Assembly (NCBI GenBank): GCA_965112735.1
Contig: OZ218951.1
Location: 2,418,001 to 2,482,000, forward strand
From: Phaeosaccion multiseriatum
Taxonomy: Eukaryota; Ochrophyta, other classes
DNA: 64,000 nucleotides
Direction of reading: 5' to 3'
Position numbers and translations under genes: made by a program. This document shows, piece after piece, positions 1 to 13,378 of this stretch (position 1 is the first letter of the stretch; every line of letters starts with the position of its first letter). Under the pieces are notes generated by a model. That model did not search any database. It was not told the DNA's origin and saw only the letters and a program-made list of their open reading frames with translations.

Positions 1-1262
1 ATGTGAGGGAGGCACATGAGGGGGGAAGGAAGGGACGGAGCGGAGGCGGGCCAAGTGGTCCGAGGAGAGCAAGAGAAGCAAAAGTGAGGGAACACAGAGG
101 AGAAGCACAACGGCGGAACACAGCGGAGAAGCACAACGCCTTCGGTTTCTGATTGGCAGGGCGGCGTGGCGCGGATCGGGTTTGGGTCGGGTCGCGTGCC
201 CTGCAACCCAACCCGCAACACTTGGCCCCTTCGTTCCTCCGCATTTGGCGGGGGAGGCAGAGGAGATGAAGGTCGGCACGGGAGGGAGGGAGGGAGGGAG
301 GGCGGGTGACGCATGTTGAGGAGGCGCGGCTCTCCTCATGGCACCGCACAGGCACAGCCGTGTTGTTCTTGTTCTTGTTGCATGGAGGCCTCCTCTGCGG
401 CGTGTTACTCAGAGCTTTTTTGGTCGTTTCATTACGGTAACCGTCAGGCACAGAGGAAGGAAGGAAGGGAGGGAGGGAGGGAGGGAGGGAGGAAGGAAGG
501 CCTGAACACCGGGGGCGGGGGTGGCGTGATATGCGGAGTACCCACTCCGTTTCTTGCGCACATCTGTTTGGGTGTCCGATCATCCACCCAAACAGGAGGG
601 GCAGGACAAGATGCACAGCAACTGTAACTCCCAGAGCAGCTCCTACAGGACTATACGGAGACATGTTAATTGTTCAGCAAGAGAAGAGGTAAGGGGAGAA
701 GAGGGGGAGGTGGTGGAGGGTGAGCAGTATGACAACAGAGGAAGGCGAGATGAGAAGCGTCCGAACCATTTTTTGGCACAGACAGATGCAGATTCGATCG
801 CCTACTCACAGAATAATAAGCAAGCCCTCCCGGTGGCGCTTCTGTAGGGCTGTGGCACATCACACGAACCACCACACACACACACACACCACATGCATTG
901 TATTTGTTTCAGTTGAGCATCAGACGAGTGCAGAGCCATTAGTTCGAGGCACACAAAGATGAAGGAAGGAAGAATTATTATTCTTTTTGTAGTCATGTTT
1001 ATATTAGAAGGGGGGGAGGGGTGGTGGTGGTGGTGGTGGAGGAGGAGGAGGGGAAGCCAAGTGTATTTTGAGGATGGCAAGCGGGCTACAACTTCAGTTT
1101 GATTAATTCACTAATTATTATTATATGAAACGTGATTGCAGAAGGACTGTGGTGTACTTTGCCACTTTGCCAAATAAGTAACATAAGTACGAAGGGTCCC
1201 CCCCCCCCCCCAACATACACACACGTGCTCACACACGAGCCCACACACACTCCCACTCCCTC
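1..1262. other. Spacer without a recognised gene
   Basis: I see no convincing coding exon here. The stretch lies beyond the 3' end of the leftward PH-ankyrin gene. It contains GGGA/GGAA runs near 285-300 and 455-500, a nearly perfect tandem pair of a roughly 23-bp unit around 90-140 (GAACACAG followed by GGAGAAGCACAACG), a short CA run near 870-890 and GTG/GGA runs near 1010-1060. The open frames are short and low in complexity. Confidence 0.6.
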
Positions 1263-4200
1263 TCAGTGCGCGGAGCCTAGGAAGGATTGCCCTCCCTGCT
1301 TCTCTGCCCGCTGCCTCTGCTTCTGCTTCTGGTAATCCTCGTACTCCTCCTGCTGCTGCTTCTTCTGTCGCTGCTCCTGCTTTGCCAATCTCTTTCGCTT
1401 CATTTGCAGCACGATATCGTCCTTCTCCTGAAAGAGCACACCGTCGGGAAGCGTGGGGAGACGGTCTTGTGTCACCGCCGCTGCAAACTTCCTACAGTGA
1501 AGATAGCCCGTCTCTGCCTCATCCATCTCTTGCTTCATCTGAACAAAGTCTTGGTCCGTCAAGGGCTCGCCCTGGTTGCTCAGGAAGCGTTTGAGCTCGT
1601 CCAGAGGAAGCAACTCGCCATCTCCATCGCCTTTGATGATGCCTAGTGCAGCGTATACGTCCTTAAACTCGCTAAAGCTCACGAAGCGACTCTGGGAGGG
1701 AGGGGAGGGGAGGGGGAAGATAGGGGAGGAGAGGAGGAAGAGAGGGACGTACGGACGGAGAGAGGGAGGTAGAGTGGGAGAAGAAAGGATGGACGGAAGG
1801 AAGGAAGGACAGAGGAAAGGAAGGAAGGAAGGAAGGAGGCAAGCAAGCAAGCAAGGAGGAAGGAAGGAAGGAAGGAAGGAGGGAAGGAAGGAAGGAAGGA
1901 AGGAAGCAAGAGCTATCAGTCACTCAGGCACTCACTCTCTCACTCACTCGCTCACTCACCCACTCACTCACTCACCCACCCACTCACTCACTCACTCACT
2001 CACTCACTCACTCACTCACTCACTCACTCACTCACTCACTCACTCACTCACTCACTCACTCACTCACTCACTCACTCACTCACTCACTCACTCACTCACT
2101 CACTCACTCACTCACTCCACTGCATCCTACCTGCTCCGTCAACGAGCCCGCCACCTTGTTCGGCTGCCGTATCGCCTCATCCATATAATGTCGAATGATA
2201 CGCCTTGCTGTGGCGTCAGGCATGGAATGCTTCACACGTGTCGCTGTACCCAATGATCGCGTCGCACCCCCGGCGGGTGCCGTTCCCGCTCGGGTCATCA
2301 GTCTACGGCTGCCCCTGCTTACCCCGCGCTGGCCGCCGGAGGCACTCGCACTCGTACCAGGGCGAAGAGCTCTTTCTCTTCCTCCCCGCCTCGCCCCCCT
2401 GCAGCTTTCTTGCCCTCCTCCTCCGCCTCCTCCGCCTCCTCCTCCTCTTCCACTGCTTCTCGCCCCCACATTGACTCCGGAGGCACGACCTAGTCTATAG
2501 TCTGTAAACATCACACCTACTGCGGCACTCTCCCCTTTATTGCGACCTCCTCCCCCCCCTCCTCCTTCTCCCCTTCCTCCCCCCACTCCTTCTCGACTCG
2601 GAGAACCTCGCGCTTCCCCATGACGCTGTCGCTCTCGTCTGTGCCAGGTAGCGTGCTGTCCGTATGCAGCAGCTGCAGCAGGGGCAGTGCCCTTGACAGG
2701 ACGGCTATTGAACAGATTCACCCTCATCTGACTCGGCCTTGTTTGCAGCGTATCCTGGCCCCAATAAGATGAAACGGGCACTCCGTGGAACGTCTCGATG
2801 CTCGCCTCTTCATCATCACCACCACCACGACCACCACCACCACCACCACCCTTCCTAGCGTTCCCATTGGTCACGGCACTACTCTCCAATGGCTCTCTCC
2901 CTTGGTACATGGAATATCCGTACCCTCCGTGTCGCTTACTGCCTCCTGCCACGCCCGACACCCGAGCGGCGGCCGCACTCGTCCCTGGGCCGTCGTTGGG
3001 TGTGAAGGTGGTGCCTCTCCTTCTCGGGTCGGGCGAGGTGCTGTCCACCAGCTTCTGGGGTACGTTCGCCCAGCCTTCGAATCCCCCTTGTACCACTGTG
3101 GGTGGGTGGGTGAGTGTGTGTGTGTGTGTGCGTGTGTGTGCGTGTGTGTGCGTGTGTGTGAGTGTGAGTGTGTGTGTGTGCGTGTGAGTGCGTGTGTGTA
3201 TGTGTGTGTGTGGGCGGGTAACATAAGAGTTAAGTAAGACAAGCACTCTCACCACAAGAGAGGAGAGGAGAGAGGAGAAGCGCACCATGTTGTGCGTGAG
3301 ACTTGATTGAGACAGGGGGTGGACGTGGATGGAATATGGAAGTGGTCGACCAGCTCATCCTCTCCTCCTCCTCTTTCTCCCCTTCCTTCTCACTAACCCC
3401 TCTTTTCCAGCTTGTCGGTGTTGGGGATGATATACACAGCAGGGCCCTTCACCTCATACTCGCTCGTTTCCAACACCGTCAGCAGCAACTTGCTCGCCCG
3501 CGGAAAGCCCTTTGTGAGCCTCCTGGCCAAATCCGACGGCGTCTCCCGAGCCTCATCCCGCGCCCTTGAGTCCGCTCCGTTGGCCATGAGCATCACGACC
3601 AGGCGGAGGGCGGTTTGGGCGGATACGACGGGTCCTCCCTGATTCTCGGCCTGCTGTTGCTGAGTCAAGGAGCCCTGTGCGACTTGTACGGCCTCTCGGG
3701 CGGCGTGTTTGACGGCGTAGTGTAGCGGTGTACACCCGTACGTGTTGCGCTTGTTGATAAACACGCCCTTCTTCAGCAGGGCCTTGACGCGAGCAATGTC
3801 ACCCATTTGGCAGGCTTTGAATATCGTCGCCCCCCGGATTTGAGTTTGTGCTCCCGTCCGGAGTGAAGCTTGATGTGTGAGTGTGTAAGTTTGGCATGGT
3901 GGTGTGGTCCCCACAAACGGTCAATAGTTAGTGAAAGGAAGTTGGAGGAGGTGGCTGATCCATCTCGCTCCTCTCTCACCCGCACCCACACATCTACCCA
4001 CATCTACCTACCCACCCACCCACCCACCCACGCACCCACCCACCCACCCACCCACCCACCCACACCCACACTCAACCACCCACACACCCACATCCACACC
4101 CACACACCCACCTCTTTCGATGGCTTTCGTCCACTTCTGTAACGCCACACCATCGTCCATGGCCAGCAACATCTCCTTGCGAGGCTTCCCAATTGCCGTG

Positions 4201-5042
4201 ACGGCGCTTATGCAGAGGATAAACTCCCTCCCGAGACGATTGCACATGGGCTCCGAGGCCAACTGCACTCGCGTTTGCTGACAGGAGAGCGGGATGAAGA
4301 CGGCTATCGAGTCCTTCTCGTCAGGGGCGTGGGCGGTGTCGTAGGCACAGAGGCCTCCGTGCTGCACCATCACCCAACGTCTCTTCCACACGGCAGCAAA
4401 GCCGTGCAGCCCGCTCTGGAGCCGCTCTATGGGTGCCTGCAGGAAGATGCGAGCCTTGGGGTCGGATTCGGCATCGTCAGCTGTCAGTGCTGTTGGTGCT
4501 CCGCCGCCACTGCTGATGAATCTGGCGTCGTCGCCATCTAGGGTTGGGCGGGCTCTGTACTTGTCGTCGAGGTCAGCGAGAACGCCGTTTTGGAAGATGC
4601 GGAGATCCGCCAGGGGCACTCCGGCCTTTCCGAGGGCGGCGAGGATGCGGTCGAGGTTTCCGACCACCCCGTGCACCTCCAGAGAGGACACTGAGATGCT
4701 GTCATCGATGTCGTCTGCTTGACCCACACACGTAGAATACATGCACACACGACAAAACAGACGAGGTCGGGTGTGCTGGACGTAAGGTAAGGCGTTCTGC
4801 TGAGTCGCGAATACTCCCCGTGACAATGAGGCGTCGGTGATGATGCGTGAGGCAAAAGGGAAGAAAATAATGCAAGAAAGATGCGCAGAGTAGATGTGCC
4901 AAATGTCGACAAGAACCAACCCGAATCTAGTCTACTCACCTGCACCAGCTTGCGGAACCAGATTCAGCCGAGCATCTTTACTAAAAGTCGGGGTATGCAC
5001 CTCACACCCATCGGGTGGGCGTATACCCGTTCCTGGATTCAT
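1263..5042 (-). CDS. PH, ankyrin and EF-hand-like multidomain protein (5 exons)
   Basis: Reconstructed as five exons (5042-4940, 4714-4112, 3868-3398, 3095-2131, 1691-1263) that join in phase to 856 codons. Residues 1-34 are a short leader. A pleckstrin-homology-like region lies at about 125-235 (KRRWVMVQHGG core, closing with a helix ending LQKWTKAIER). Ankyrin repeats follow at about 236-390 (TIFKACQMGDIARVKALL, then TPLHYAVKHA). Residues 393-713 are Gly/Ser/Arg-rich linker. The last 140 residues hold two degenerate EF-hand-like helix-loop-helix units (loops GDGDGELLPLDE and DEAETGYLHCRK) and a basic Gln-rich coiled coil. PH domains bind phosphoinositides and ankyrins bind proteins, so a membrane-associated scaffold is inferred. 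Both EF loops miss standard calcium ligands. The start at 5042 was chosen because it is the first ATG joining in frame. Intron 4 carries the long CACT repeat. Confidence 0.72.
1790..2116. repeat. GGAA and CACT microsatellites in an intron
   Basis: A GGAA/GGGA-rich purine tract (about 1790-1912) is followed by an almost uninterrupted CACT tetranucleotide array (about 1925-2116). Both lie inside the last intron (1692-2130) of the PH-ankyrin gene. They generate long false reading frames of Thr-His-Ser repeats. Confidence 0.9.
3113..3222. repeat. GT-rich microsatellite in an intron
   Basis: Irregular TGTG/TGCG dinucleotide tract inside the intron between exons 3 and 4 of the PH-ankyrin gene. A second simple tract (CCCA/CACC, about 3990-4110) fills most of the preceding intron. 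Confidence 0.85.
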
Positions 5043-6274
5043 CCTAGAGAACCCCTACTCTATTTTGGGCGAGGAGGGAGACGGAGGGGCAAATATGGCG
5101 CGAGAGGGGTTGATCTTGCTCAACCTCGCCCTCCTCTCGATAAATTCATGCCATGCAGCATGACCTCAGTTCAGTCGCCATGCAAGCGACCATGAGCAGA
5201 GCCCCGAGCGTCGATGCCGCGACAGCAGAGTAGATAGGGAAAGAATTTTCTGTAACTTTCTCCTAAGGCAATGAATTAGAAGCATACGAACACCCCGGGG
5301 GACGAATTATTCCCATGCTCAAATCTCCCTGAAAGCAAGCTGTGAGGTGGGCGTGAGGTAAGAGAAGAGGACGGCAGGGGAGGAGAGGAGTGTCCGTGGA
5401 GGACTTGGGATGTGTGGAAGCTGCGCTGGAAGCGAGGGGTGCAGAAACTGGCGCTATTTGGCTTCCGATGTGGAGGAGTGATTACCGCTTCTGAGAGAGC
5501 TTTTTCTTCAAGGGTGCGCTTGTGGCAGCTACCAGGAGCCAGCGACAGCAAGGAGAAGGACGAGGGACACCTGGTCGCTGTGGTGGCGTCAGATCCACGG
5601 CTGCCTTTGTGGCTTGGCTTTTTTTGAGAGACGTTAAATTGCGGGCCCCCTCTCCTGGCACTGTCCCACCCGGCCCACGTTACATTTGATCGCTGATGCG
5701 TAGTCGACGGGCGTTGCTGGAGGAGAAAGGCGCTGCTACTTCTCCCGTCGCTTCAGACGCCGCTTGGAAGAGAGGGTCTTACTCTGAGCAGCTCTTAAGT
5801 TTGCTTCGTTGGGGGCGTAGCGATGGTACTTTGAATCCCGCCTCGGATCTCGACTGCCGCTTCTCCTATTTCACTGATAGCAGTCTGGGCTTCAAGGAAG
5901 AGAACATAGAGCGACCTGAGCTGGAGCAATACACGTGCACAGCTCAACTACCGGAGGAGGAGAGCAGCGGCTATGGCGGAGGGTTTTGTTTTTTTTGTGT
6001 CGGATCAGCCCAGCTGCGGATGCGAAGCGCCTCAGGCACACCTGTCCTCTCCTTGCACCTCGCCCTGCTGCTCGGTACTTATCCCCCGCCTCCCCCATCT
6101 TTCCCCATCAACGCCCCTTCTTCGCTTCTCCCTTGTCTCTCTGCAGTCTGAACAAGAGGGACCACCCCCCCCCCTCCCACACAACTATCCAACTTTTCGG
6201 GCCAGGTTCTCTGCGCCTTTGGGTCTGTATGGGCATCTTTTCCTGCCCAGCCGCTGACGCAACTGTATTCATCC
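5043..6274. other. 1.2-kb divergent spacer between two genes
   Basis: Lies between the start codons of the leftward PH-ankyrin gene and the rightward Gln/Gly-rich gene, so it should hold both promoters and 5' untranslated regions. I found no coding exon that joins in phase to either gene. It has fewer repeats than other spacers. It could still contain non-coding first exons. Confidence 0.5.
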
Positions 6275-6817
6275 ATGAGCTCTCCGCCCACAAGCATCAC
6301 TTCAAAGCTTCCGGTGAGTAATTCATTTTGAGTGAGTATGTATTTGTAAACTCAACGCGCGTTCCATTCAGGCGCAAATGGAAAGGACGGGGCAGGGGGC
6401 TTAGCATCCTGATATCCGTGCCCTCTGCCGCGTACTTACCGTCCTCTCTCTCTCTCTCTTGTCTTACTTTTCCCTCATCCTCTCCCTCTCACCCACTTTG
6501 TTTCCGTGTCGTGTGTCTCGCAGGATGCTGCTGTAGAGGCAACAAGCGCTCCCAAATCACCACCTAAGGAGTCCTCTTCTTCCTCACCTTCTCCCTCCGC
6601 CATAGACCCTACCACCCCTTCCACCTCCACCACCACCACCACCACCACCACCTCTGCTTCTCCCAAGGCCTCCGCCAAAGGCCCATCCAAACTCTCACTT
6701 GACGAAGGCTCGCCGAACGGTTCACCGCCTCCGAAGGCGGACAAGGACGAGCCAGTTTCCGCTTCTTCTACCACTCCCTCGTCTGCATCTGCGTCTTCAT
6801 CTGCAGCACCAGCGGCG

Positions 6818-6848
<31 letters not shown>

Positions 6849-9800
6849 TCTCCTCCCCCAGGCTATCCTCTTCTTCCAAAACGAAGTTCACTTCGCGTAA
6901 CCTCAGCCAGCAGCTCAAGGCGCAAGGCGAGAAGTGAGTCCAAGGGGAGGGAGGGAGGGGAGGGGGGGGGGGGAGTGGACGGCGGCGGTGGTCTCTTCCC
7001 TCTTGTCTCACTCACTCCATTCCATGAATAATCTCTTCCCTCTTGCTTTACTCATTCCACACTCCTACCTACACCTCGTACATCTCACGTTTTTCGTCCC
7101 TTCTTTGCCCCTCCTCCTGCGCGCACACATGGCTCCCTCCCGCCAATTTTGCCCCCCTCCCCCCCCCGTCCCCTTCTGCCCCCCTTTTCCTCCCTCTTTC
7201 CGGCTCACTCTCTCACTCACTCACTTCACTTCACTCGCTCACTTCGCTTCACTCGCTCGAGCACAGGGATAGGAGCCGATTCACCCAAAAGTTTAATCAG
7301 ACTGGAGGCGGAGGGCTGGGTGGGCGGCTGCTGGTGCTCAATTCCACAAAGTCTTCGGCTTCTGCTGCCCCCCTTGTCTCCAACTCTTCCTCTGTTGCGG
7401 CGCTTTCATCTTCCTCCTCGTCCTTGGCAGCAAAGAGAGGAGATGGAGCAGTGGGTGCGTTGGCCTCGTCCTCAGGTAGCGGTTCAGCAGGAGGAGCAGG
7501 TGCGGCAATAGGAGGAGGAGGAGGAGTGGGAGCTGGGGGCTCAGCATCGGCAAGTGGTGACAGTAGGAGCGGCGCGCTCGGCACAGGCACTGGCAATAGT
7601 GGGGGGGCAGCAGAGCTATCCTCTGCCTCAGCAGCGGATCAACAACCCGCCAAGCCAGCGGTGTGGGGGGCCAAGGTAAAGGGCGTAGACGAAAAGGCCA
7701 ATGAAAAGAAGGAGACCAACACAGTGCCGGCGTGGGGCCAGCTGGTTACTCGCAGCGGGCATGGAGGATGGGGTAGCGATGACGACGACGCGGATGAATC
7801 CGACGGGAATGGGAGGAGTGGACCTGCCCAACAGCAGGAGCAGCAGCAGGAGCAGCAGCAGCAGCAACAGCAGCAGTCATATGGGCAGCAGCAGCATCAT
7901 CAGCAATCGTATGGGCACGAGAGTCAGGACTTTCGGGGTGGGCGTGACGGAGGCCCAGGGGGGCGCCATGGAGGATTCGGGCCAATGGGGTATGATCGAG
8001 GGGGAGGCCCAGGGGGGTTTGGCGGTGGCGGCGGTGGTGGCAGGGGGCATCTTCAACACGCGACGAATGGACCAATTGGGGCCGGCAGGGGAGGAGGGTA
8101 CGGCGGCCCTGGAGATGGAAGAGGGACGGCAGGAGATGGAAGAGGAGGAGATCGATTCGGGTTCGGGGCGCGACGGACAGTGGGAGGGGGCGACTCGTAC
8201 CAGCAGCAGCAGCAGCACCAGCAGGGGTCTGGTGGTTCCTTTCAGGGGCAGGGAGGGGGAGGCAGAGGAGGGGGTGCTAGAGACGGTTACGGGGGAGGAA
8301 TGGGCATGGACAACAGAGGAGGAATGGGTATGGACAACAGAGGAGGTGGAGGCTTGCGTGATCGAATGGATAGCGGAGGAGGAGGAGGGTTCGGCGGGAG
8401 GAGAGACTTTGGTGGGCTACCTGGGCCGGAGGGAAACTGGAGAAAGCGACCCACGCCCACGCCAACTACTCCTTCTTCTTTCTCCTCCGCGGACGGAGGA
8501 GGACAGTCGGGAGGAGGTGCGGGACCCTCAGGAGGAGGTGGTGGTGGTGGTGGTGGAGGAGGAGGAGGAGCGCAAGGACCTGGTACGGGTGCGGGTGCGG
8601 GACCCCCCGGCGGCTGGAACGGTCCAGGGCGGGGTGGGGGAGGTGGGATGGCAGGAGATGGCAAAGAAGGAGGAGAGGACCTGCCGCGAGTGTCGTCAGA
8701 CCCCTACGCTCGCCACGGAGCAGTGGGGGGTCATCGGGAGCGGGCCGCTGGCGAGAATTGGCGCGGAGGAGGGGGGGGGGGTGGAGGGATGGGAGGATCG
8801 GTTCTCGGTGGGAGCGCCGTCAGTAGAAGGGGGGGCAGCTTTGATGGTACTGCTGGTGGTGGGGGTGGCGGTGGTGGCAGGTCCTCTCGGGACCCGATTG
8901 CGTCGTACCGAGTACCGGCCCTGGGCGAGGAAGGGAAAGGAAGCGGAGAGGGGAGGGGAGGAGGTGAAGCAGCAGGAGGAGGAGAATCAGCACCACCACG
9001 AGCAGCAACAGCTGCAGAAGGATCCGCGGCACCTGGGGAAGGACGAGGAGCGAGAGACCCTTACAAGACTGATACTTTGGAGCAGCCTCAGCAGCAGCAG
9101 CGACATCAGCCACCTCGGGCGTTTGATCCGTACAGAGAGGCGTCACCAGAAGGAAGAGGAGGAGGAGGAGGAGGAGGAGGAGGAGAGAGCAGTGGTGAGG
9201 CGACCAAGTCGAGAATCGCCCCATTGCGGGATCCCTACGCGGAATCCCAATCTTCTTCATCAGCCCCTAAAGAGCAACCGGTGCGCCATCCTGTTGCGCG
9301 GGATCCCTATGCCGAAGCGGAAACAATCACAGCCTCCAAGGAGACAGCCCCTGGCCCCACACGAGATGAGGCAACGACATTAGGTCAACAGGACAGGGAC
9401 CCGTACTCGAGGGGCAGAGGCAGTGACCCGTATGAGCAACAGCAGCAGCATCATCAGCAGCAGCAGCATCAGCATCATCATCATCATCATCATCAGGCAC
9501 CGTCGCCTCAGCGTGTCGTGGATCCATACGCAGCAGTGGGTAGTCGGAGTGAGGGAGAAGACCACCAGCATCAGCAGCAGCAACGGCCATACTCCACCCA
9601 CGCTCCTCATGCGATAGACCCGTATGCCCCCCAGCAGCAGCAGCAGCAGCATAGCAGGGAGGGAGGAGGAGGAGGAGGAGGAGGAGGAGGAGGAGGAGGA
9701 GGAGGAGGAGGAGATTTCCGGGCGGGTGTGGATGGAAGGTACGGAGGTAGGGGCTTTGGGGGGTTCGGCAACACCGGTCAACAGCCACAACAGCGACAAC

Positions 9801-11850
9801 TTGGCTCCTTTGGAGGGGGTGGGAATGGCGTTGTATCCAGCGGCATGAGAGGTATGGCAGCAGTGGGGGGCGAGAGGGACAGGCCCAGAGGAGACAGGGA
9901 CCCAGCAGCAGCACCAGGAGCAGCGCCGCTCTTTCGAGGGGGGCGATCCGGGTCCGGTGCTAGTGGGGACTGGGAGCGAGGTCAGACGCTGCCACTTAAC
10001 AGTCACAGTCAAAAGCCGGTGGGGGCGAGGCAGCAGGACGGAGGAGGGGGCAGAGGAGGAGGAGGAGGAGGGGAGGTGGGAGGTGTGTATCCCGGTGGGC
10101 ACGACGGACGGGACTTTCATGGTGGCAGTGGCCATGGTGGGGGTCGCTTCGGGGGACAGGGGCCAGCGACGACGCACCACCAACCGCATCACCACCACGC
10201 CCACTTCTTGCAGGGAGGGGGTGGTCCTAACCACCACCAGCATCAGCAGCACCCACATCAGCTATACGACCACCGCAACAATGCCATGGTTACAGTGCAG
10301 CAGCAACAGCAGCAACAGCAGCAGCAGCAGCAGCAGCAGTTGGGAATGCAACAGCAGCAGCAAGGAGGAGGAGGTGCGAATAGCCCGGGCCCCTCCCCTC
10401 AGCTTCAACCTCATGCCCTCGCCCCGGGGGGGGTGCCTGTACCTCCGTCTCCCATCACATCCATGCTAAGGAGAGGAGACGTGAAGATCATGAAGAGGAG
10501 ACCCTTCACTGCGACTACCGAGGGCGAGGAGGGGGGTGAAGGTGACGCTCAGTGCGCCTCTCCGGAGGGCGGCGATGAAGGGGAGAATCAGGATGATGGC
10601 GGTGTTGGTGTGGCTGAGACTGGGGCGGTGGCAGTGGCGGGAGGTACCAACCAAGAGCAGCAGAAGCAGCAGCAGCAACAGCAACAGCAGCAGCAGCAGC
10701 AGCAGCAGCAACAGCAGTACCACCACCACCACCAGCAGCAGCAGCAGCAGCAGCAGCACCACCACCACCACCACCACAAGGCGGCCGTGGACAGGTCAAT
10801 GGAGGCACAAGGAGGAGGGCAGGAGGAGCCGCGCCATTACGCACAGCAGCAGCAGCAGCAGCAGTTGGTGATACAGCAGCAGCAGCACGCCCAAAAGCAA
10901 CGCCAGCAACAGTACGGTGACAATCAGCGTCAGCCGCTGGTGGTGCAGCAGCAGCAAGCGGCTTCTGGCAAGAAGACGAGACCCCGCCCCTCCAAACCTC
11001 GCACGCAGGGACTGCTCTTCGCCTTTGCCCCGGACGGGAGGATAATCGACGCGGACCGACCGAACTCGAGCGATGCGGAAATTGAAGCTCGCCTTGGTCT
11101 CCCAAGCCAACAACAGCAGTTGGTGGTACAGCAGCAGCAGCAGCAGCAGCACCAGCACCAGCACCAGCACCAGCACCAGCACCAGCGCTCATCCTCTCAC
11201 CATCCTCAGTCTGTTGGGGGCCCGGCTGCTCCGGGTGCCCAAGGAGGCATGGTTGGAGGTGGAGCTGGGCCTGGGAGAGGTGGCGGAGGGTCGAGGGGCG
11301 GGAGAGGAGGGAGCACCGCAAGGGGTGGGAGAGGGGGGCGGGGGGGAAGAGGAGAGGGAGGAGGAAGGGGGGGGCAAAGGCAGCAACAGCAGCAGCAGGG
11401 GGTGAGTGTGCAGGCCGAGCCTCAGCCCCAGCCACAAGCCCCGCCCCCAAGCCCACCAGCGAAGCCAAAGCCCAAGCCCACTAGTTGGAAGGCGGCTGTT
11501 ACAGGAGTGGCTCCTCCTCCTCCTCCTCCGGCGCCGGCTCCGACGCCGGCGGTGGCCACTCCACTCCATACTGCTACTGCTACTGCTGCTGCTGCCCCTA
11601 CTGGGCAAGGCCAAGGCCAAGGGCAAACAGGACAGTCTAGGATTAGACCTGTGACTACCTCCGCCGTTGGTGGGGGCCAGGCTGTGCCTGTCGGTGCTGC
11701 TCGGCCACTGGCCGCCGTCGGATTTCAAGGACATTCGCACCCTGTAAGCACAAGCACGAGCACCCCGCAGGCACCTCTCGGGGCAGGGGCCTTGCTGCAG
11801 CAGCAGCAGCAGCAGCAGCAGGGGCAGCAGCAGGAGAGACTGATTCAGGC

Positions 11851-11883
<33 letters not shown>

Positions 11884-12139
11884 CCTCGTGTATCAGCAAA
11901 ATCTCAAGTTGCAGCGGGAGAGGGCGTTGCAGCAGCAACAGCAGCAACAGCCGCAACAGCAGCCGCAGCAGCAGCAGCAGCAACAGCAGTTGGTGGTACA
12001 GCAGCAGCCACGGATGCAAGTGCAGGTGCCGAATGAAAAGCAGGTGCAGCAGCCGCTCCTGTCACCCACGCAGCAGCTACCCCCACAGCAGCAGGCTCAG
12101 CTCAGGCAGCTTAGAGAGCAGAGACAGCTTCAGTATCAG

Positions 12140-12173
<34 letters not shown>

Positions 12174-12307
12174 TGGTGGTACAGCAGCAGTTTCAGCAGC
12201 AGCAGCAACAGCAGCAACAGCAGCAGCAGCAACAGCCTCCACAGGCGAGATCGCAGCAACAGCAGATGCAGCAGATGCAGCAGATGCAGCAACAGCAGCT
12301 TCGGAAC

Positions 12308-12342
<35 letters not shown>

Positions 12343-13331
12343 GCCAAGGGGACCACCCCAGAGGAGGCCTCAGCCGCCGCTACAGCAGCAGCAGCCACAA
12401 CCACAGCAGCACAAGATGCAGCAAGCTCCGCAGCAGCAAGCTCCGCAGCAACAAGCTCAGCAGCATCAGCGCCCCCAACAGAGGCGGCCACAGCCACAGC
12501 AACGGCAGATGCAGCAGACTCGACAACAGCAACAGCAACAACCCCGACAGCTGCCGCAGGCGCCAGCAACGGCAACGGCAGCGGCTGCGGTCCCTTTCGG
12601 GGGTGCCTCACAGCCTTTACAGCCGTTACAGCCGTTACCAGCACAGCAGCAGGTGGTACAACAGCAGCAGCCGCAGCAGCAGCAGCCGCCGCCGCAACAG
12701 CAACAGGTGGTACAACAGCAGCAGCCACAGCAGCAGCAGCATGCAGCGAAGAAGGGCAAGAGGGCCACAGAGAAGCCGCGCCGAGGAGGCAAGGATGGAG
12801 CGCCCCTTGCGACGAGTGGCAGCGGCAATGGAGGAGGAGGCGTTAGTGGCAGCGGCAATGGAGGAGGAGGCGTTGCGACGAGTGGCAGCGGCAATGGAGG
12901 AGGAGGCGTTAGTGGCAGCGGCAATGGAGGAGGAGGCGTTAGTGGCAGCGGCAATGGAGGAGGAGGCGTTGCCCGTGGTGCCGTGGCTGCAGGGGCGCCC
13001 CTCCCGCCTTCTGTTGGCGAGGCAGGAGCATCCAAAACCGCCAATGGTAAGGGGGTTGCAGGAGGGAAGGGTCCCAAAAAGCAGCAAGTGCGGCAGCAGC
13101 AGCAGCAGCAGCAGCGGCAGCGGCAGTACACGGAAGGTGCGGCACCTGCCAGCGGCGGTCAAGTGAGGGAAGGAGTCGTCGACAACGACAAACGCCGACC
13201 TCACACTCCTCACACTGCCCCTTCAACGTCAGCCCCTCCGTCCTCACGCGGCGGCAAGGGAGGGGGAGGAGGAGGGGGGAGAGGGCCCAAGAAGGCCCAG
13301 CAGCAGGGGCAGCAGCAGGGGCAGCAGCAGG

Positions 13332-13378
<47 letters not shown>

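Noticed and set aside
925-945. GTTCGAGGC sequence considered as a tRNA T-arm
   Set aside because: No acceptor stem, anticodon arm or D arm could be drawn around it; no tRNA was recognised anywhere in the window.
2871-3242. His/Thr-rich frames near the GT tract
   Set aside because: Simple dinucleotide repeat read as protein, located in an intron.
7701-9383. 560-codon frame rich in Gly/Glu/Arg overlapping the Gln/Gly-rich gene
   Set aside because: Another frame of the same GGA/CAG repeats; the chosen frame is longer, joins two upstream exons in phase and contains non-repetitive islands.
10515-13213. Large antisense and alternative frames rich in Leu, Ala, Ser or Cys in the CAG tracts
   Set aside because: CAG repeats read in other frames; no motifs, starts or joints support them.
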